Shown: piece by piece, positions 1 to 13,734 of the stretch
Numbering within the stretch: position 1 is the stretch's first letter
How the letters are laid out: the number at the start of each line of letters is the position of its first letter
Assembly (NCBI RefSeq): GCF_042242105.1
Contig: NW_027254956.1
Span: forward strand, 248,001-312,000
DNA from: Pempheris klunzingeri
Lineage: Eukaryota > Chordata > Actinopteri > Acropomatiformes > Pempheridae
Length of the DNA stretch: 64,000 bases
Direction of reading: 5' to 3'
Translations under genes and position numbers: made by a program
The notes under the pieces: model-generated
What the model was told of the DNA's origin: nothing
Seen by the model: the letters and a program-made list of their open reading frames with translations, nothing else
The model's database searches: none

Positions 1-1459
1 ACATATCTCATAGAGCAAAAGAAAGCAACAACTGAAATATAGTTGTTGCAGTGATCAGCTATTTTTGTTCTTGAATATTAAGTTTCAAGAAAACAGCTGC
101 TCAAAATTGCATGGCAAGCATGAACTCACTCCAAGGCAGATTAGTGAACCTCACACAATCTGAAGCTTCGAACCAGTGGTAAATAAGTGAAGTTTAGATT
201 AGATACCCCCACAGCATGTAATTAAAATTCTACATAAATAAATCTGGTGCCCAGTGACTGCTGAGAACTTGAAGTTGCTTTAATAAGTGGAGCCATTGTT
301 TTCTTATGCCTCAGTGATGCTCATCAGCTCACCGTTTTCCAAAATGGGCCTGTTACATACCAACTCTATCTCTAATCAACGCCACGCTTCACTCTGAAAT
401 CCAAAATTAGATGACCTTATATGCAAATTACACTTGGATTAATCAGTTATGTGCCAAGGTTAAATGAGGATCTCCCCTTGCTGTCATTCTCTGCGAGCAC
501 TCAGAAAGCCTGAATAAACTGCGCAGAGAGCAGTCTTATGTAACTCACAGACAGATACAGAAGAGGAAAGCATCCCTACCGTAACATTATGTCCATCCCA
601 TTAGCTTATTTATGTGGCCTACAGACCCCAGGACAAGAAATACTTTTCTAGAGTTAACAATCTCTCTCAAAACATCTCCATCAGCCCGTCTGAGTTTTGA
701 TAGCAACAAAATGTTGATTCTATTCAAGGCCTTCCTGCTAATGTGGAACTTATTGCTGAGTACTTGTTCACCACTGACAGCACAAAGGCTTAGAGGAAAA
801 ACAACTAATGGATTTCCAGCATCATTGCCACTCGCAATCTCTCACAATAGTGCAAAGTGGCTTTGACCACACGAAATACTACAGTGATGAGGCTGGGACT
901 TGTCACTGCAGTAATGTGACACCTACATTTTCGGTCTATGGGAGAATGCATGCAGATATTCAGACAACAAGACAGACAATTAACCAGACAGAACTAGATC
1001 AAAAGGAGGTTTAGAGCAGGCATTTGAGATGAAAAGAAAAAAAATATAAAAGTTAGAAGAAGCTCTGATAGCACAAACATCACACAAAGAGAAACGAGAC
1101 AGACTTCTGAAGTGTAAAATGTGTGCAGTTTAAAGCATGTGTTATTTTAGCTTTTAGAAAAGAGCGGCAGTTTTCTTTGGAAAATGATTTGAAGCATATA
1201 AAATCAAAAGGTAAATGTACACAAAAAAAAACAGTTTGCCCTGTCTATTAAGTCTATTTTGAGTTTTTCCACATTTTTCCACAAAATGTCATTAGCACTC
1301 TGATAACTGGCAGTGCAACTTTTTTGAATAACTATGCTGAAGAAGACAAATGAAATGGGTTATACGTTACAAAACTTGTGAAGAAAAATGTTTCGCCTAA
1401 GGCAAAAATGTATTCCCTTTCCTTCCCCTTTATCCTCTCCATCATTGCTTGAACAGGAG

Positions 1460-1473
1460 GTTACCATGGAGAC
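1460..1473. promoter_or_regulatory. X-box-like (RFX) motif
   Basis: The sequence GTTACCATGGAGAC resembles the RFX-factor X-box, with a perfect GTTACC left half and a degenerate right half. A CCAAT-type ATTGG lies about 20 bp further on. No gene start was found beside it, so function is unproven. Confidence 0.3.
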
Positions 1474-4384
1474 AGAGGGCCCTTTCCTTATTGGCTGCCA
1501 AGATGAAGTCAGAGTGACGAGGAAAGTAGAGACCAGATGCTGCCGGGGCTGATACTTCTTTCTCCTGTTTCTTCTGTCTCCACTTTCACTTTTGTCTTCT
1601 TCCCCACCACAGCTCATTTCCACTGCACTGTCTGCTGGCTACAGCTACGACCTGCAACTCTCACCCATTCTAATATATCATCAACCTAAATATATGTCTC
1701 TGTGGTATACTGTATGTAGGTGTCACAGACCTAACAAGCTGGTTTAAAAGTGCTCTGTGCTTACTTCTAATACTGTTCTTTGGTTAGACACAGCATTACT
1801 CGGAGGGTTAAAAATATTGTGTGCAAATACGATGCAAGTTCTCTTCATACAGTTTCAAATTAATCTAGTAAACGACAAATAGCTTCCTTTTCAACAATCT
1901 AGCAGCTAGTGAGAAGAATTTGCAGGAACACAGGAGAATACCAATATTCAATTTATTGAATTATTGGGAATAAATGGGTCTTTGTGCCCCAATTTCTCAT
2001 GCTCTAGTAGCCGAGAGGAAAATGGATCTGAAAACGTTGGTGTAAATTTGGCGATAGACGAACAGGAAAATGTGCATACATCAGACTAAAAGTATATTAG
2101 AGGAACAGTGAGAAACTCGGGGAGAAAGGGACGTTGAAATGTTTGTTTGTTTGTTTGTTTTTTTACATGTTTTTGCAAATCAGCTTTCATCCAGAGGAAC
2201 TTCAGTTCAGGACAGAACAGGCCCTTTATAGATACAGTTATATATAAAACTTATCTCATATTTAACTGACTGCTAAAGCCCCACAACAATAAATTCATTA
2301 AAAAGGACGGATGAAACACAACTCTGATCTTAACACAACAATATCCAGCTATTGTTTTTATACTGTTCTCTTCTATTAGTCTTAAACTTCTGTTTTAAGG
2401 ATATTTGAATCACTGAATCATCAGTTCAGTGTGTTTGTTTAGAGGACACCATGCATCAAGGTAAATCAATTGTCACGGATTAAAAAAAACTTTAAGCAAT
2501 CTGCTGCCCTGGTGAAATACCTCAGATCCTCTTTTGCAGCACGAATAATGCAGGCTTCCCAAAAGTGTTCTACCCAGTGACCAAAGACAGAAGCCGTCTC
2601 TTCTACTGACCATAAAAGGCCATTTTCAAAGATGCTCATGGTCCTATGACTTTGGCTAACATTTCAATCGGCTCTGAGGTCAGGTTTATAGCTCTGTGGA
2701 AAACCAGGCATTATCATCTTGGGATTTTAGCAGAGTCAGAGCCTATAAAAAAAAACCAAAAAAAAAACCCAGAAACTCTATCTTATAGTCTAATAACATA
2801 AAGGACTCTGACGTCTCACAGACACAGAGACACACCACTCTGAATGGAGATGTGGGGCTTTGTCTGGCACATGGAAGTGAAGAATGGACATAACGCAGAG
2901 AGACTTCCCAATAAAAGCCTGAACCACGGGAGGAAAAAAGGGAAAGTGGTGAGGGGGCAGAGAGGAGGGGTAGTTGGGGTCTGAAGGAATCTATTTTTAG
3001 CCTCAGAGAAATCAGGTGTCTGCGGCCAATGGAAAAGAAAGGGGAGCGTGGGTAAAGTGACATGTAGCAGCGCTGTCGCTTTCATTTTACATGATCCATA
3101 TGAGTCAGAGAGCGCTGCAAGGGTTGGGGGTGGGGGTAAAACAAAACACAAATAAATATGAAATAGCATATATAGTCCATACATGAGACACACGACATGA
3201 AGTCTGTTGGAATGAATGGAAGAAACACTATAGGGACACATAGCAAAATAGCTCAAATAAAAATGTGATTTATAGATTTCGATGGTCAGCAACAGCCTCA
3301 CAATTATTGTGGTCCAAGTCCATCAACCAGCATTTCAATGACTTGGTGGTGCAAGGCAACTCTTCTGATCTGTTCCTTGCAGATTAGATTAGCTAATAAA
3401 TCATCTACAAGACTTTGCCTCACAGAAGCAGATATTGTTGTATCTTTATGCTGAAAAGCCAAGACATTTCCAGATAAAGAGGGTGTGTGTCAGAGTTCCT
3501 CGATTTCACCTCTTGCTCAAGGCTGATGAACAACACCACGATACAACACCTCTCTTCCCTGACAGTATGCACACAACAGACTTCATCCCTCTTCTGTAAA
3601 ATTACACTCAAGTACACAGGAACACAGGAAGGTTGTCGTCTGCTATAAAAGGACCTTGGCTCTTTTTTGGAGTCCACCCATATTGCCAGAAAAACTGGTG
3701 TCCAAAGGGATGAGGACATGGCGCCGCCCGCACAAAGCATTCGTCTTTGTCTCATTTTCCAAACAACACAACTGTGGGAGCATTAGCAGTGATGTGCCAC
3801 TCATCAACTGGCTCATCAGGGATAGGTGGGGACAGGTTGTTTCCCTGCTGTCCCTGTCAACAGCTTAACACCAAGATTAGCATCATTTACTTTGTTCAAG
3901 GGAGCTGAGGTAGTAGGGTGGGTTGGGGAGGAAGGAGTCTGTGGAGCTCAAGGTGCAGAGAAAACACTGTGTTCCATTCGGTGCTTGGCTGACACCCAGG
4001 AGCATGATGGACGCTCATCTGAAACACTGTCATGATGCCTGATTGTCTGCTCAAGATGAGTTAAAAGAAAAAGCAGACCTTCAGATATCCTCCTTAGACG
4101 ACATCATGAATTGTATATTCAGGAGTGCTTCAAACCCCTGTGGATACCCAACCAGTTGAAAAGGCACCTATACTAATCTTTGAGTTCCATAAATATGTTA
4201 CTGAGTAGTGAGTTTGTTTAAACCTCCTATGGGAGCTCTGCGAAATCTTTTGCATTACTTTCAATAGGGATGCACAAACCTGGCCACCATCAAAGTTGGT
4301 CATTATTCTAATCTTTAAAGATTTCTAAAGGTTGGTGAGGAAATATGATTTTTCAAAGCAGGGGGGGGTCGCTTGCTTTTTATT

Positions 4385-4500
4385 CAGGCTCATGTCGGTT
4401 ATATTTCTATAGCACAAAATCACACATTATACATTTCAAACGGCTTTATACAGCATACAACACCCTCTATTCTCAAACCAACCCAGGCTACATGATCAGC
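4385..4500. repeat. Degenerate teleost interspersed repeat fragment
   Basis: The stretch reads like 'tatatttctatagcacaaaatcacac' followed by 'ggctttata'. This is the same general layout as the better-preserved 3' end at 13195-13262 (TTTGTATAGCCCAATATCAC, then GCTTTACAA). It is probably an old, decayed copy of a related element. Only pattern similarity supports this. Confidence 0.3.
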
Positions 4501-7500
4501 ACACGCTTCTGTGTTGGATGAACCAGTAGATCAATATGCCATGGGCTCTGCTTTTCTCAAAATGCGTTCTGGAGATGCAAAAAAAAAAAAGTATTTTGAA
4601 AGAAATGGTTAACAGAATAATGTGTCAACCCCAAAAATCCAGAGTACATGCCTAACTGTGAAGATGCCACATAAAATATGTAGGTAAAAAACAAAGAACT
4701 AACTATTATGAACTAATACCCAACTAAGTTGAACTAATAATAACTAATATAATAAAATACTTAATTATATTTAACTGTTTCCCAAAAGACTCCTAACGCC
4801 TAGTGTTGTGTCCAGTAAAAGCCGTTGTGTGTGCAGTGCAGTGAATAAAAAACCTGAAAGCACTGTTCCTCATCCATCCATCAACATTATCCAATTCCAA
4901 TGCAGACAGTGTTTCAGCGGAGTACTTGGGACCCCACACAGTTCATTTGAATGGAAAATTCCAGCCTAGGAAAGCATAGGAAAATATTATCATCCTTCCT
5001 GATTGTTCAAATCATATTTGTATTTCAGGACAAAACATTTATGTGTATCCTTAAAACCGTTCTGTCGTGTTATGTTGAGAGGATTCGACATGTCTGACAG
5101 ATCAAACTTGAACGACTATTAGGACGGTTACCTTGTGCTACTTCCTGCTCTAGCACTGCTAACCAAACAACTGATAATGACATGACAGTAAATAAAGACC
5201 AAAGGATATTTTATACGGTGGGTTTGTTGATGATTAAACACTTAATGTCAATTTGGTGTTAAAAGTTCTTAACAGAAAAAATACTTATAACTTGTTAAAA
5301 TCCCCTCCAGTGTTGTCAGTACCCATAAAAATCAGACTCTGTTCACTGTCAAAGAGATGACGCTAACATGACATGAGTCTTTGTACCTGGGAGTAATCAG
5401 CTGTGGGAAAAATAACTTAAGACTATACAGTCCAAGACAACATGAAGGGCTTGATGTGGGTCGAGTTTAATACTTTCAGTATCTTTCTGGAGGCTCAAAA
5501 TGTATTCTCACATTATATGCCAAGCTGCAGAATAAATAGACTTTTCTATGTTTCTATGTTTTAGGAAATCACAGGGAACTGGTTATTAACATATGAACAA
5601 TTCATAAACTGTGATCAATGAGCCCCAGAATGATTTGTGGGGACGAGCTTCTGTATTTTATAGATGGAGTAAAACAAATAAGGAAATCAGGAATCCATTA
5701 TTAAAAAAAGGAAGCTTGTTCTTCACTGTTTAACAGCTGTACAGCTGATCCATCTCAGTCACCCACTGCATCTTATCAGCTTGCCTTTGAGATTATACTG
5801 CCACCTTGTCCTGGGTGGCAGCGACAGTGATGTGTGTGTATGGTGGGTGGGATACAAGACATGGGGGATCAGCATGCAAAGACTACCAAAACCATCAGCT
5901 CTACGTTAAGAACCGAGACTATACTACTGCTCTGTTTAGATAACCAAAGTGTACTACATTTTACGGAGAAATTGCACATAGCACACACATATATTACACA
6001 ACAGAATTTTACCAAATCAGTGGAGATGGAGCAAGATGAAAATGTCAAATTTCCACACAATTTACTTCACGAGTACCTCTGCAACGTGTACAGTATGTTA
6101 CAACAGTCAAAGCCACCCCATGAATCTTCAACCTTATTTACAACCTAGTTAACTCTCCTCAAAAAGCCTAATGTGGCTCATTTTACCGTGTTTGTACCTG
6201 ATGTTACTCTGCTTTTCCTGTGTCGGCAATCACATCTGACAATCACCACAAACTGTACAGATACTGAACCAAAAGATGTGGTGAGCAGCTGCGTACTTCA
6301 CTCAAACTTTAACTGACAGGAAGTGCATCTTGTCTTGTTTCCTCAACTAAAATGTTACAACTCAATGGCTGCATACTTGTTTGCCATTTGTATTTCTTAC
6401 ATGAACAGGATTATTGACTTATCCTGCAAGACAATTCTACGCAGACCTGGGGTTGTAGTGAGAAGAAAGAAGACCTGTCACATGTTAGACTGAAAAAAAA
6501 AAAAACACACTCCCTCACAAAGATTCCACGCAGTGCTATGAATACTCAAACGAGGCTGGGACACGCGGTCACAAGCTACAGGCTCCTCTGTCAGGAATTT
6601 TCCACTCCACTGTCACTCAGACATCGACCATAAATTTACATATTCTCACAGCATTTTCCTCCCGATCACCAGGAGGTTGTCAGGCACTACTGTAACTGTA
6701 AAACATTAATGGAGTCCTGTGTGACACAAAAGAGCAAACATTAGAAAAGTATCTGAATTCAGTTAGAAATTATCATCCTCCTTTATCAAGACGGTCACTG
6801 CAGTGGCTCCATGTTTGTGTTGGCTTTAAAGCAGCATCAGAACTGCTTTAATTCAGCAAACACACCTCACGTCACATTGAAAAATCACAACTAACAATAG
6901 ATTCATTAATAACCGCCGCTCTTTCTTCCAATGTGATACTGTGTTCGTCTGGTGTGTTAGATTCAGGAGACACCTGAGAGTGTAAGAGCTATCTGGTTTC
7001 AGCCTCTCCGCTACTGTCGTCCTGTAAGATTCCTTGGTTTACTACCATACATAAAAACGTGTCACTATGTTGTGGCTCCTCGGTTGAGAAATGCTCTGCC
7101 ACAGAACAATAAACCTACTGAATAAAACCAGACAAACATGTAAAAGTCCATGTACGGTTCAGATCTTGACTGTGTCAAACTTCAATACGAACATAGCTGT
7201 GGACACATTTGCAATCCTGAAGCTACAGTTTTAATTTTCCAGGAATTAACTCATACAATATTCATTCTGAATGAATATTTGAAGTCTTGGTGGATTTAGA
7301 TTCTAGTGAGTAATTTTCTGAGGGAGGGATATTGGTATTCTCACTATATTCAACATCAACCAGTTCAACTTAAATAACATTAATATAAGCACCATATTGC
7401 TATAGATGCACTTACTTGAAAAAAACAACCACAAAATCACATTAAAAGGAAGCGTCTTCACCTAAAACACTATAAACGCCTAGTGTACAAAAAAAGTGTT

Positions 7501-9722
7501 ACATCTTTAAGAAGAGTTGAAAATTAGAATGACAGTGCTGCCAACAAGATGAGTCATTATGCAAAACTTACATATATATTCATCTATGAGGGTTAAGACG
7601 AAGGTGAAATTTTTTAATGTCCCATATGCACGTTCTGCACGTCTGCAAAGATCTCTCAAGCAGATCTTTCTTGAGGGCATTACCCACAATTCATAGTGTT
7701 CTCCTAATAAGAACGACAATAAAAAAGGAAATCATTTTTAAATAACATGGAACGTATAGATTGCAGCAAGACGCCTGTGTAGCACTTTGCCCTGTGAATT
7801 CATACTGATTTTACAGTACCAAGTAACATAGTAGCAATATAAAAGCCATTATAATCAAAAGGTCAGCAATTAACCAAATTTTATTGAATTACCTACAAAA
7901 TATAAGGCTTAAATTTCACTGGCCATAGGTGATTTGACAAACACACTGCCCCCTTCCTCACTTCACATTGAGTCCTTGTACCCTTTTGTACGTTTTCACT
8001 GAGCACACAGGTGACTTCAATTACATTCAAATTAGGTCCACTGGGGCTGGACATTGACTCTCAGCCAAACCAGATCTATTTACCCAAATTGCAATAATAA
8101 ATACTGCTGACTTTTATTTGGTTACAATTCTTTTTGGTTATTCCTAATCTTCAATGACAAAAAGATGGACCAAAAAGAGACATGGGCTTCTTTAAAGCTT
8201 GAAAGTCACAATAGAGATTTTCAATTTTGCGTTGTGAACACAGCCCTGCTCGTGCACCATACATTAGGTCTATCTTAGGTAAGCGTGTCTGTTAGAGGGA
8301 GGGAAGAAAGTCCTCCAACAGAAAACTGGTTATGCAAATATCTTGACGTGCTTACAACAGAGCAACCTCCAGTGTCTTATAGGTCCTAACAGGTATGACT
8401 GGTGGTGCACAGTCACATGAGGAAGATTTGAATTCTGGGTCGTTTAGTGATGCAGATGCTGTAAACGACGGCAGTCTGGCCTTAATCATCAGAACAGCAC
8501 TTCAGCACCGTCAGTGATGTGTGTTTATGTTGTGGTCCCTCGTGACACAAATGAGGAAAAGATCCTGTTAGTCACCAACAGCTTTTGTGTGGTAATTGTT
8601 ACAATCAGCAACAAAATCGAAGCTATGCATGTTTCAGAACAAAAATTAGGAACATAAGTGATGAGTCTGTCTAAAAGTAAACACCAAAAGTGACTCAAGA
8701 GTGCACAAAATCCCTTTTTTTGCAAAAACAACACTCACAGTGAACTTCACCACTCCGATTTCTGTTTTCAAGTAACTTGAAAAATGACAAAGACAATGAA
8801 ATCTTCAAGTGCACAGAGCAGCTGATGCCGAGCTTGTTATGCAACTGTCACAACCTTTAAGGCCTCCAGGAAGGCAGGACACATGTTTCAACACGTCCAA
8901 TAGTCTTTGGGCAGCACAATAAGCATGGCTCTCATGCATCTCTCTCAATGTACTCCAAGTGCAGGCTAGATCTTGTTGCTGTAAGGCTGAGGCTCTGAGC
9001 GGTGGCACAGCTCAAAACTAGAAATCCTAATTCAGACATACTGCGATGTCAGAAACAAAGCTGGGGGTCCACAGTGGAGTGGCCGTGCTGCAGCTCCTGC
9101 CCTCATAGCAGAGCCATCATCTGGACAACAGACGCCACATGACTCAACCAGGCCCTGCTGAGTCAAGTGGAGTCACTCTTGATGCTGAAACTCATAAAGT
9201 CATATTGAAACGAAAAAGGGCTCGAAGGACGCAAAAAAACAAGCTTGTGGCATGCAGGTTTTTGGGTTTAAAAAGAAAACAGCCCGGCTGCAACCGTAGT
9301 AAAATGTGGTGTGTAAGATGAAAACCATGCTTAGTCAAACATGCTGTTATCTTCTGCACATTCTCACACCTGGGTATCACAGTGAAGTCAGAAACCACAG
9401 AGACAACGAGCCTCATGAGGAGTTACTCCACTTCATCTCTACTCTGTGTGTTATTATTTGCAGCTGGTAATGACACCAGAACAGCTTCCACTGAGGACAG
9501 AGAGAGGAACATTTAACAAGCACGCCTGTGTGACAGGGCCATGGCAGCAAGAGCAAAGAAACAGGCAGCACTTCTTCAGGTCGAGGACAAAGTTAGTCTA
9601 AACAAATGTAATGGCGCCGGAGTTGGACAAAACCTTGTAAGATGAGATTTACTGCAGGAGAAGTGGCATCTCAGTGAGGTTTGGTGATCATATGTGAACT
9701 GGAATAAACCCACCGTCAGTTA

Positions 9723-9735
9723 GTTACCTAGCAAC
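9723..9735. promoter_or_regulatory. Perfect X-box (RFX binding site)
   Basis: GTTACCTAGCAAC fits the X-box consensus GTNRCC-N-RGYAAC exactly and is nearly palindromic. It lies just left of the GC-rich block at 9740-10400. RFX X-boxes sit near start sites of many ciliary genes. Here the linked gene is unknown, so a ciliary link is only inference. Confidence 0.45.
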
Positions 9736-9739
9736 ATGG

Positions 9740-10400
9740 CAGCACGGTATTGACAAATTGATGGCTTGCAATGTTCATCACATACCTGGACCTGCTGCAC
9801 CTCTGGCCTCAGCACACGGCAGCACTCAGCAAAATCAAAGTTCACCGGCGTTTTCTCCGCGTTTTTTCGGGGTCACCACTTTCACCAGTGGCGCGGGTTT
9901 CTCTCAGCACCGAGCGGCGGGGTCCGGAGACGGTGTCATAATAACGATGATCGCATCGAAATTCAGCAACTGATTTCCTTCACGTCGCCGTTTGTTTGGC
10001 CCTTCAGCACAAGGAAGGGGCGCGACATGCAAAGACGACTCGCAGAGACACATCATCAGCTCAGGGAGGGTGCTACATGGCATCAACCACCATTTCTGCC
10101 CGTGTTTACAAAACCTGCACACATCATTGCTCCGGAAAACCACGCGCTGGATTTCCTCAGTCGACAGGAGGTGGGGGGGAAGGCCAAAGTAGCTATGGTA
10201 ACGTTAAAATGTCCTTGAATATCCAGGCTACCCTTTGCAGGAACTGGCGGTCGGGCTCGTCCGGGTGAGGGACGTGAAACGGCCGTGAGCTCAGACCAGC
10301 AGCCGCCGTCTCCGTCCAGAGGAGCGGGGAGAGCGAGGAGCGGACACACGGGGAGCACCAGCCATCGTAAGTTGTCCTCAAGTCTGAACCGCTGCAAGAC
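9740..10400. promoter_or_regulatory. GC-rich promoter-like block with possible 5' exons
   Basis: GC and CpG content rises sharply against the AT-rich flanks. A minus-strand donor (GTCCAG|GTATGTG, exon side ending at 9787) and a plus-strand donor (CCATC|GTAAGT, exon side ending at 10366) point outward in opposite directions, as in a bidirectional promoter. The open frames here are short, and the minus exon hits stops soon after each ATG, so any exon is probably untranslated. The plus exon could be a distant 5' UTR exon of MTRFR. The minus exon could start a gene beyond the left edge. Neither is shown. Confidence 0.45.
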
Positions 10401-13185
10401 TTCACAGCCCTTTCAGGCACGACACAAAACACTGTCAAGTTCAGCCGGGTGCGAGAACGTTTCCGGTCGTATTTTCAGAATAAAGGTCCGATTCCCCTGC
10501 ACGTCGGGGGTGTTGAAAGTCGCAAATGTCGCCACGTGCTACCAGTCAAACATGTGTATTCCACATTGTACACAGATTAGCTGTTTGTTTCCATTTCACA
10601 TAGTATATTCTAATTTATGTCACATATTGCATCCATCACAGATCGCATATTGTGCAGTTGCTGTCATGCAGGACGTCAGTCCAATAAAACAAATGAGTGT
10701 TGTGTAAACATACTGCATAGCAGCAGGATAAACACCAATTAGTATCTAATTCTGCAGGATTGGCATCTTAACGTCGGCTGTTTGTTTTTCCTTTCGCCAC
10801 CTTGACGAAGCTCAGACTCGTTCAGTTATTCAGCTGAGAGGTTTGGATGGTGAGGCGCCCCCTGCTGGTACCACAGTATATGGTACCGGTCTAAACCATC
10901 GTCTTTAACTATTATTATTATAGGATAAAACATCACAAAGGTTAATTTATAGCAGTCAGTGCGTGTCGTGTTACACCCATCCAAACTGATGTGTTACAGT
11001 CCATCATCTAGTGTTAAACAAACCTGTTTTTACTCAGTTTATTCCACAGACTGTGCATGTTTTATTTATATTAATATGTCTATGCATGTATCTGGTTTGA
11101 TGCTATGCTTTTATTGTCATCACCTAGCTTGATTGGTAACATAAAACATTTACATTTATGTTCATAGTGTTTCATAATATTTATTTATTATCATCACGAT
11201 ATATATTTATCTACCATTGCTTATTTTCTACTGTTGCTTATTTTATTTCTTTTTCTTTCTATTATTGCTTATCTTGCCCTGCCTCTGTTGCTGCTGTGCT
11301 GCTGCTGTAACATGTGAATTTCCACCTATGGGGGATGAATAAAGTCTAATCTAATAAAAGAATATGTATATGTATATTTTGGTATTGATGCATGATGGGG
11401 ACCTCAAGAAGGCCACTGATTGGATTTCAACCACTGCATCAGCTGCTACTGTAAACTATGCATATGCATACAATATGAAAGTACTTTTTGTTGCATTTTC
11501 ATTACCAATTCTGAAGCACTGCAAGGAAACATATCCTTCAAAATTCTTGTGTATGTTGAACACAGCACCTTACAGTCTTTATGTGTCATATTATTACATT
11601 GATTATACTGTTCATCTTTTATCTTACAGAGAAATTGTTAACCCAAACAGCTTTTTTTTTATCCAAAAAAGGCAAAAACTAGGCCGCCCGCTGCACGTCA
11701 GATGAGGCATAGTGTGGCTGCTGACTAGTTTCACTTCCTCTGAAATGCAAGGAAATTATTTTCACTGGCTGCCTTGATAACTTGACAACTTAAAGTTTCG
11801 TACAACAGTGGACATAAAGTCCCATCTCACAGCAGCAGATCCAATCTTTAACAAACTGCAAAGCTTTGAATTCTTAATCACTCAACAAAAATCAGCACAC
11901 ACATTTCCTCTTTGACTTCTATCAAAATGTGATCACTTGTCCAAATGACCAGTTTCAGATTGCAGGTTGCACCTCACTGGAAAGGTGGATCTTTTGCAAG
12001 ATCCACATATAAATGAGATAGTCAGGGATATGTAGCACAAAAATGGGGGTTAGTTTTGATGTGAGCACCGAAGATAAAGTTCAGTTAATTAGAGATTTAC
12101 CTCCCCCATCCACAAAATCAGAGAGATGTCATCACAGGTCATCAGAGAGATTGTCTTTTCCCTGTAACCTACATAGTTTCCTGATTTACTAATTATAGTC
12201 ACTGTCAAGGGACAGGGCAGGAAGCATTACATCACAGTCCATTTGCCTCTCCATTTGAAAAATTGTTTGACACTATTTTGCAATAAATGTATTTATAGCA
12301 GTGAGCGCCATTATTGCTTCATTAATTGGACCTTTTTAGGAATCTTTCAGAAACTACAACAGACGGTTCTCTTTCCTCATGTGTTCGGCACTTCTTGATG
12401 GATGCCTGCAAATGACAGCAATATTAAAGCTAGAATTTAGGCTATAATGTGTAATGTAAAAATAGTGTTTTGTGCATTGTGCAGGGTGAATGACAAATTA
12501 CAAATAAACCGGCTAATTCACTGCACTGTGAGCTGAAGAAGTGATTATTATTCTATCATTTAAGTCCATCGTCCTCTTGCTGATACTCTTGTTAGTGAGC
12601 AAAGTAGGGTTCACATTATTATTCCATCCAAAATGTCAAATACAGTTAAGCTATCAACTGTAACAATTGCAAACCCAGACTGACTACGATTCAAATTGTG
12701 ACCAGTTTGCAAGGAAGAAAAGGGTATAAAAACATCTCAAGAAACTTTGCAAACCAGTAGATAAACTGGTCCAGAATAGTGAAAAGTGGCTTGTGTAGCT
12801 CTTTCTTTTGGGTTGAGACCATATCACTTGAACCCATGAGTGTCTTGAAGTGAAAAATTGATCTGTGTTTTCCATGATCATTTCCATTAAGAATGCAATA
12901 ACAACAAGGATCATTTATTTCATTTATCTTATTTTATTTCTACAAAAAATATCCTCTTGGCCAGGTACACACTATTATTCAACTTTACCAACTTCCAACA
13001 CCATATCAGTACTCATAGAGTAACATATAGAGCAATGAAAGAATAAAATTTACTCCCAAATCGTATTAAACAAAAAAAATAATATATATGGGTTTAGAAA
13101 ACTACAAAAAAAACCCTCCTAAAGAGCATTACTTAGGAGGAAACTTCACTAGTTTGTAAGTAATTCTTGTTATAAGCTTTTTATT
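10401..13185. other. Gene-free stretch
   Basis: No coding exon was recognised between the GC-rich block and the retroposon. Apart from one LINE-like tail near 11200-11360, it is AT-rich single-copy-looking sequence. Confidence 0.5.
11200..11362 (+). repeat. Non-LTR retroposon 3' tail
   Basis: The segment ends with GAATTTCC..., then GGGGGATGAATAAAGTCTAATC and a short TAATC/TAAT run. This is the typical 3' end of a teleost non-LTR retroposon (gaatttcccc-gggatcaataaagt then a short tandem tail). Similar ends lie at 14827-14880 (+) and 55103-55155 (-). Only the 3' end is recognisable, as expected for 5'-truncated copies. Confidence 0.5.
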
Positions 13186-13734
13186 CAGTTAAATTCAATT
13201 CAATTCAATTTTATTTGTATAGCCCAATATCACAACATAGTGTCTCATAGTGCTTTACAAAGTTCACTGAAATAAACAAGTGTAAGCGAACAAACAATCT
13301 AATAAAGAGTCCAGCAGTCAATGAGGCCAATGGATCAGTCCGGTGGATCAGTCCGAGGCATCACCTGCCCTTTATGACCCTCCTTCTTCGGGAAGGAAAA
13401 ACTCAAAAAACCCAGTGGGAAAAGAGAAACCTCCGGGAGCACCACAGTGAAGGAGAGATCCAGCTCCCAAGGACGGACAGGCTGTAGCCTTGGACAGACG
13501 CACATCCACTGGCTGATGGAGAATCACATCAGCAGGACCAGGACCAGGACCCACAGGAACCAGAGAACCACATCATCAGGACCAGGACCAGGATGCACAG
13601 GAACCAGAGAACCACATCAGCGGGACCGGGACCAGGACCAGGACCCACAGGAACCAGAGAACCACATCAGCAGGGCCAGGACCAGGATCCACAGGATCAA
13701 CAGGAACCCGAGAGATGAGAAAGCACAGTTAAAT
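13186..13734 (-). mobile_element. SINE/LINE-like retroposon with 9-bp target duplication
   Basis: The element body is about 13195-13725 and is bounded by the identical 9-mer CAGTTAAAT at 13186-13194 and 13726-13734. On the minus strand it ends in AAATAAAATTGAATTGAATT, a TTGAA-type simple-repeat tail typical of a non-LTR retroposon 3' end. The terminal tail and target duplication indicate target-primed insertion in minus orientation. The body holds a duplicated GGATCAGTCCG, conserved-looking GC-rich text and an internal minisatellite. No coding capacity was seen, so it is non-autonomous or truncated. The class was not confirmed against a repeat library. Confidence 0.7.
13525..13715. repeat. 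Minisatellite inside the retroposon
   Basis: About four imperfect units of 44, 44 and 50 bp are phased on CACATCA at 13525, 13569, 13613 and 13663. Each holds CAGGACCAGGACCAGGA and CACAGGAACCAGAGAACC. The plus-strand translation, a run of R/T/E/P-rich residues, is a by-product of the repeat and not a protein gene. Confidence 0.8.

Larger units (their letters stand above)
1..9700. other. Region with no assignable gene
   Basis: I read both strands and found no exon I could tie to a known protein and no open frame with a credible splice partner. The sequence is AT-rich, with poly-A and poly-T runs, a short TTTG run near 2143-2160, and one degenerate repeat near 4385. It may be intergenic or an intron of a minus-strand gene whose 5' end lies near 10 kb. 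In human, MPHOSPH9 lies head to head with MTRFR, but nothing here could be matched to it. Confidence 0.5.

Noticed and set aside
2743-3301. Two long minus-strand frames of 106 and 161 codons
   Set aside because: Cysteine/leucine-rich translation of purine-rich DNA (GGGGAGAGG-type text); no start context, domain or partner exon.
8805-9008. 67-codon minus-strand frame rich in Ala, Leu and Cys
   Set aside because: No recognised family and no splice signals fitting it into a gene.
9766-10707. Several overlapping frames of 80-150 codons on both strands
   Set aside because: They lie in a GC-rich promoter-like block where stops are rare; none shows a domain or a splice partner.
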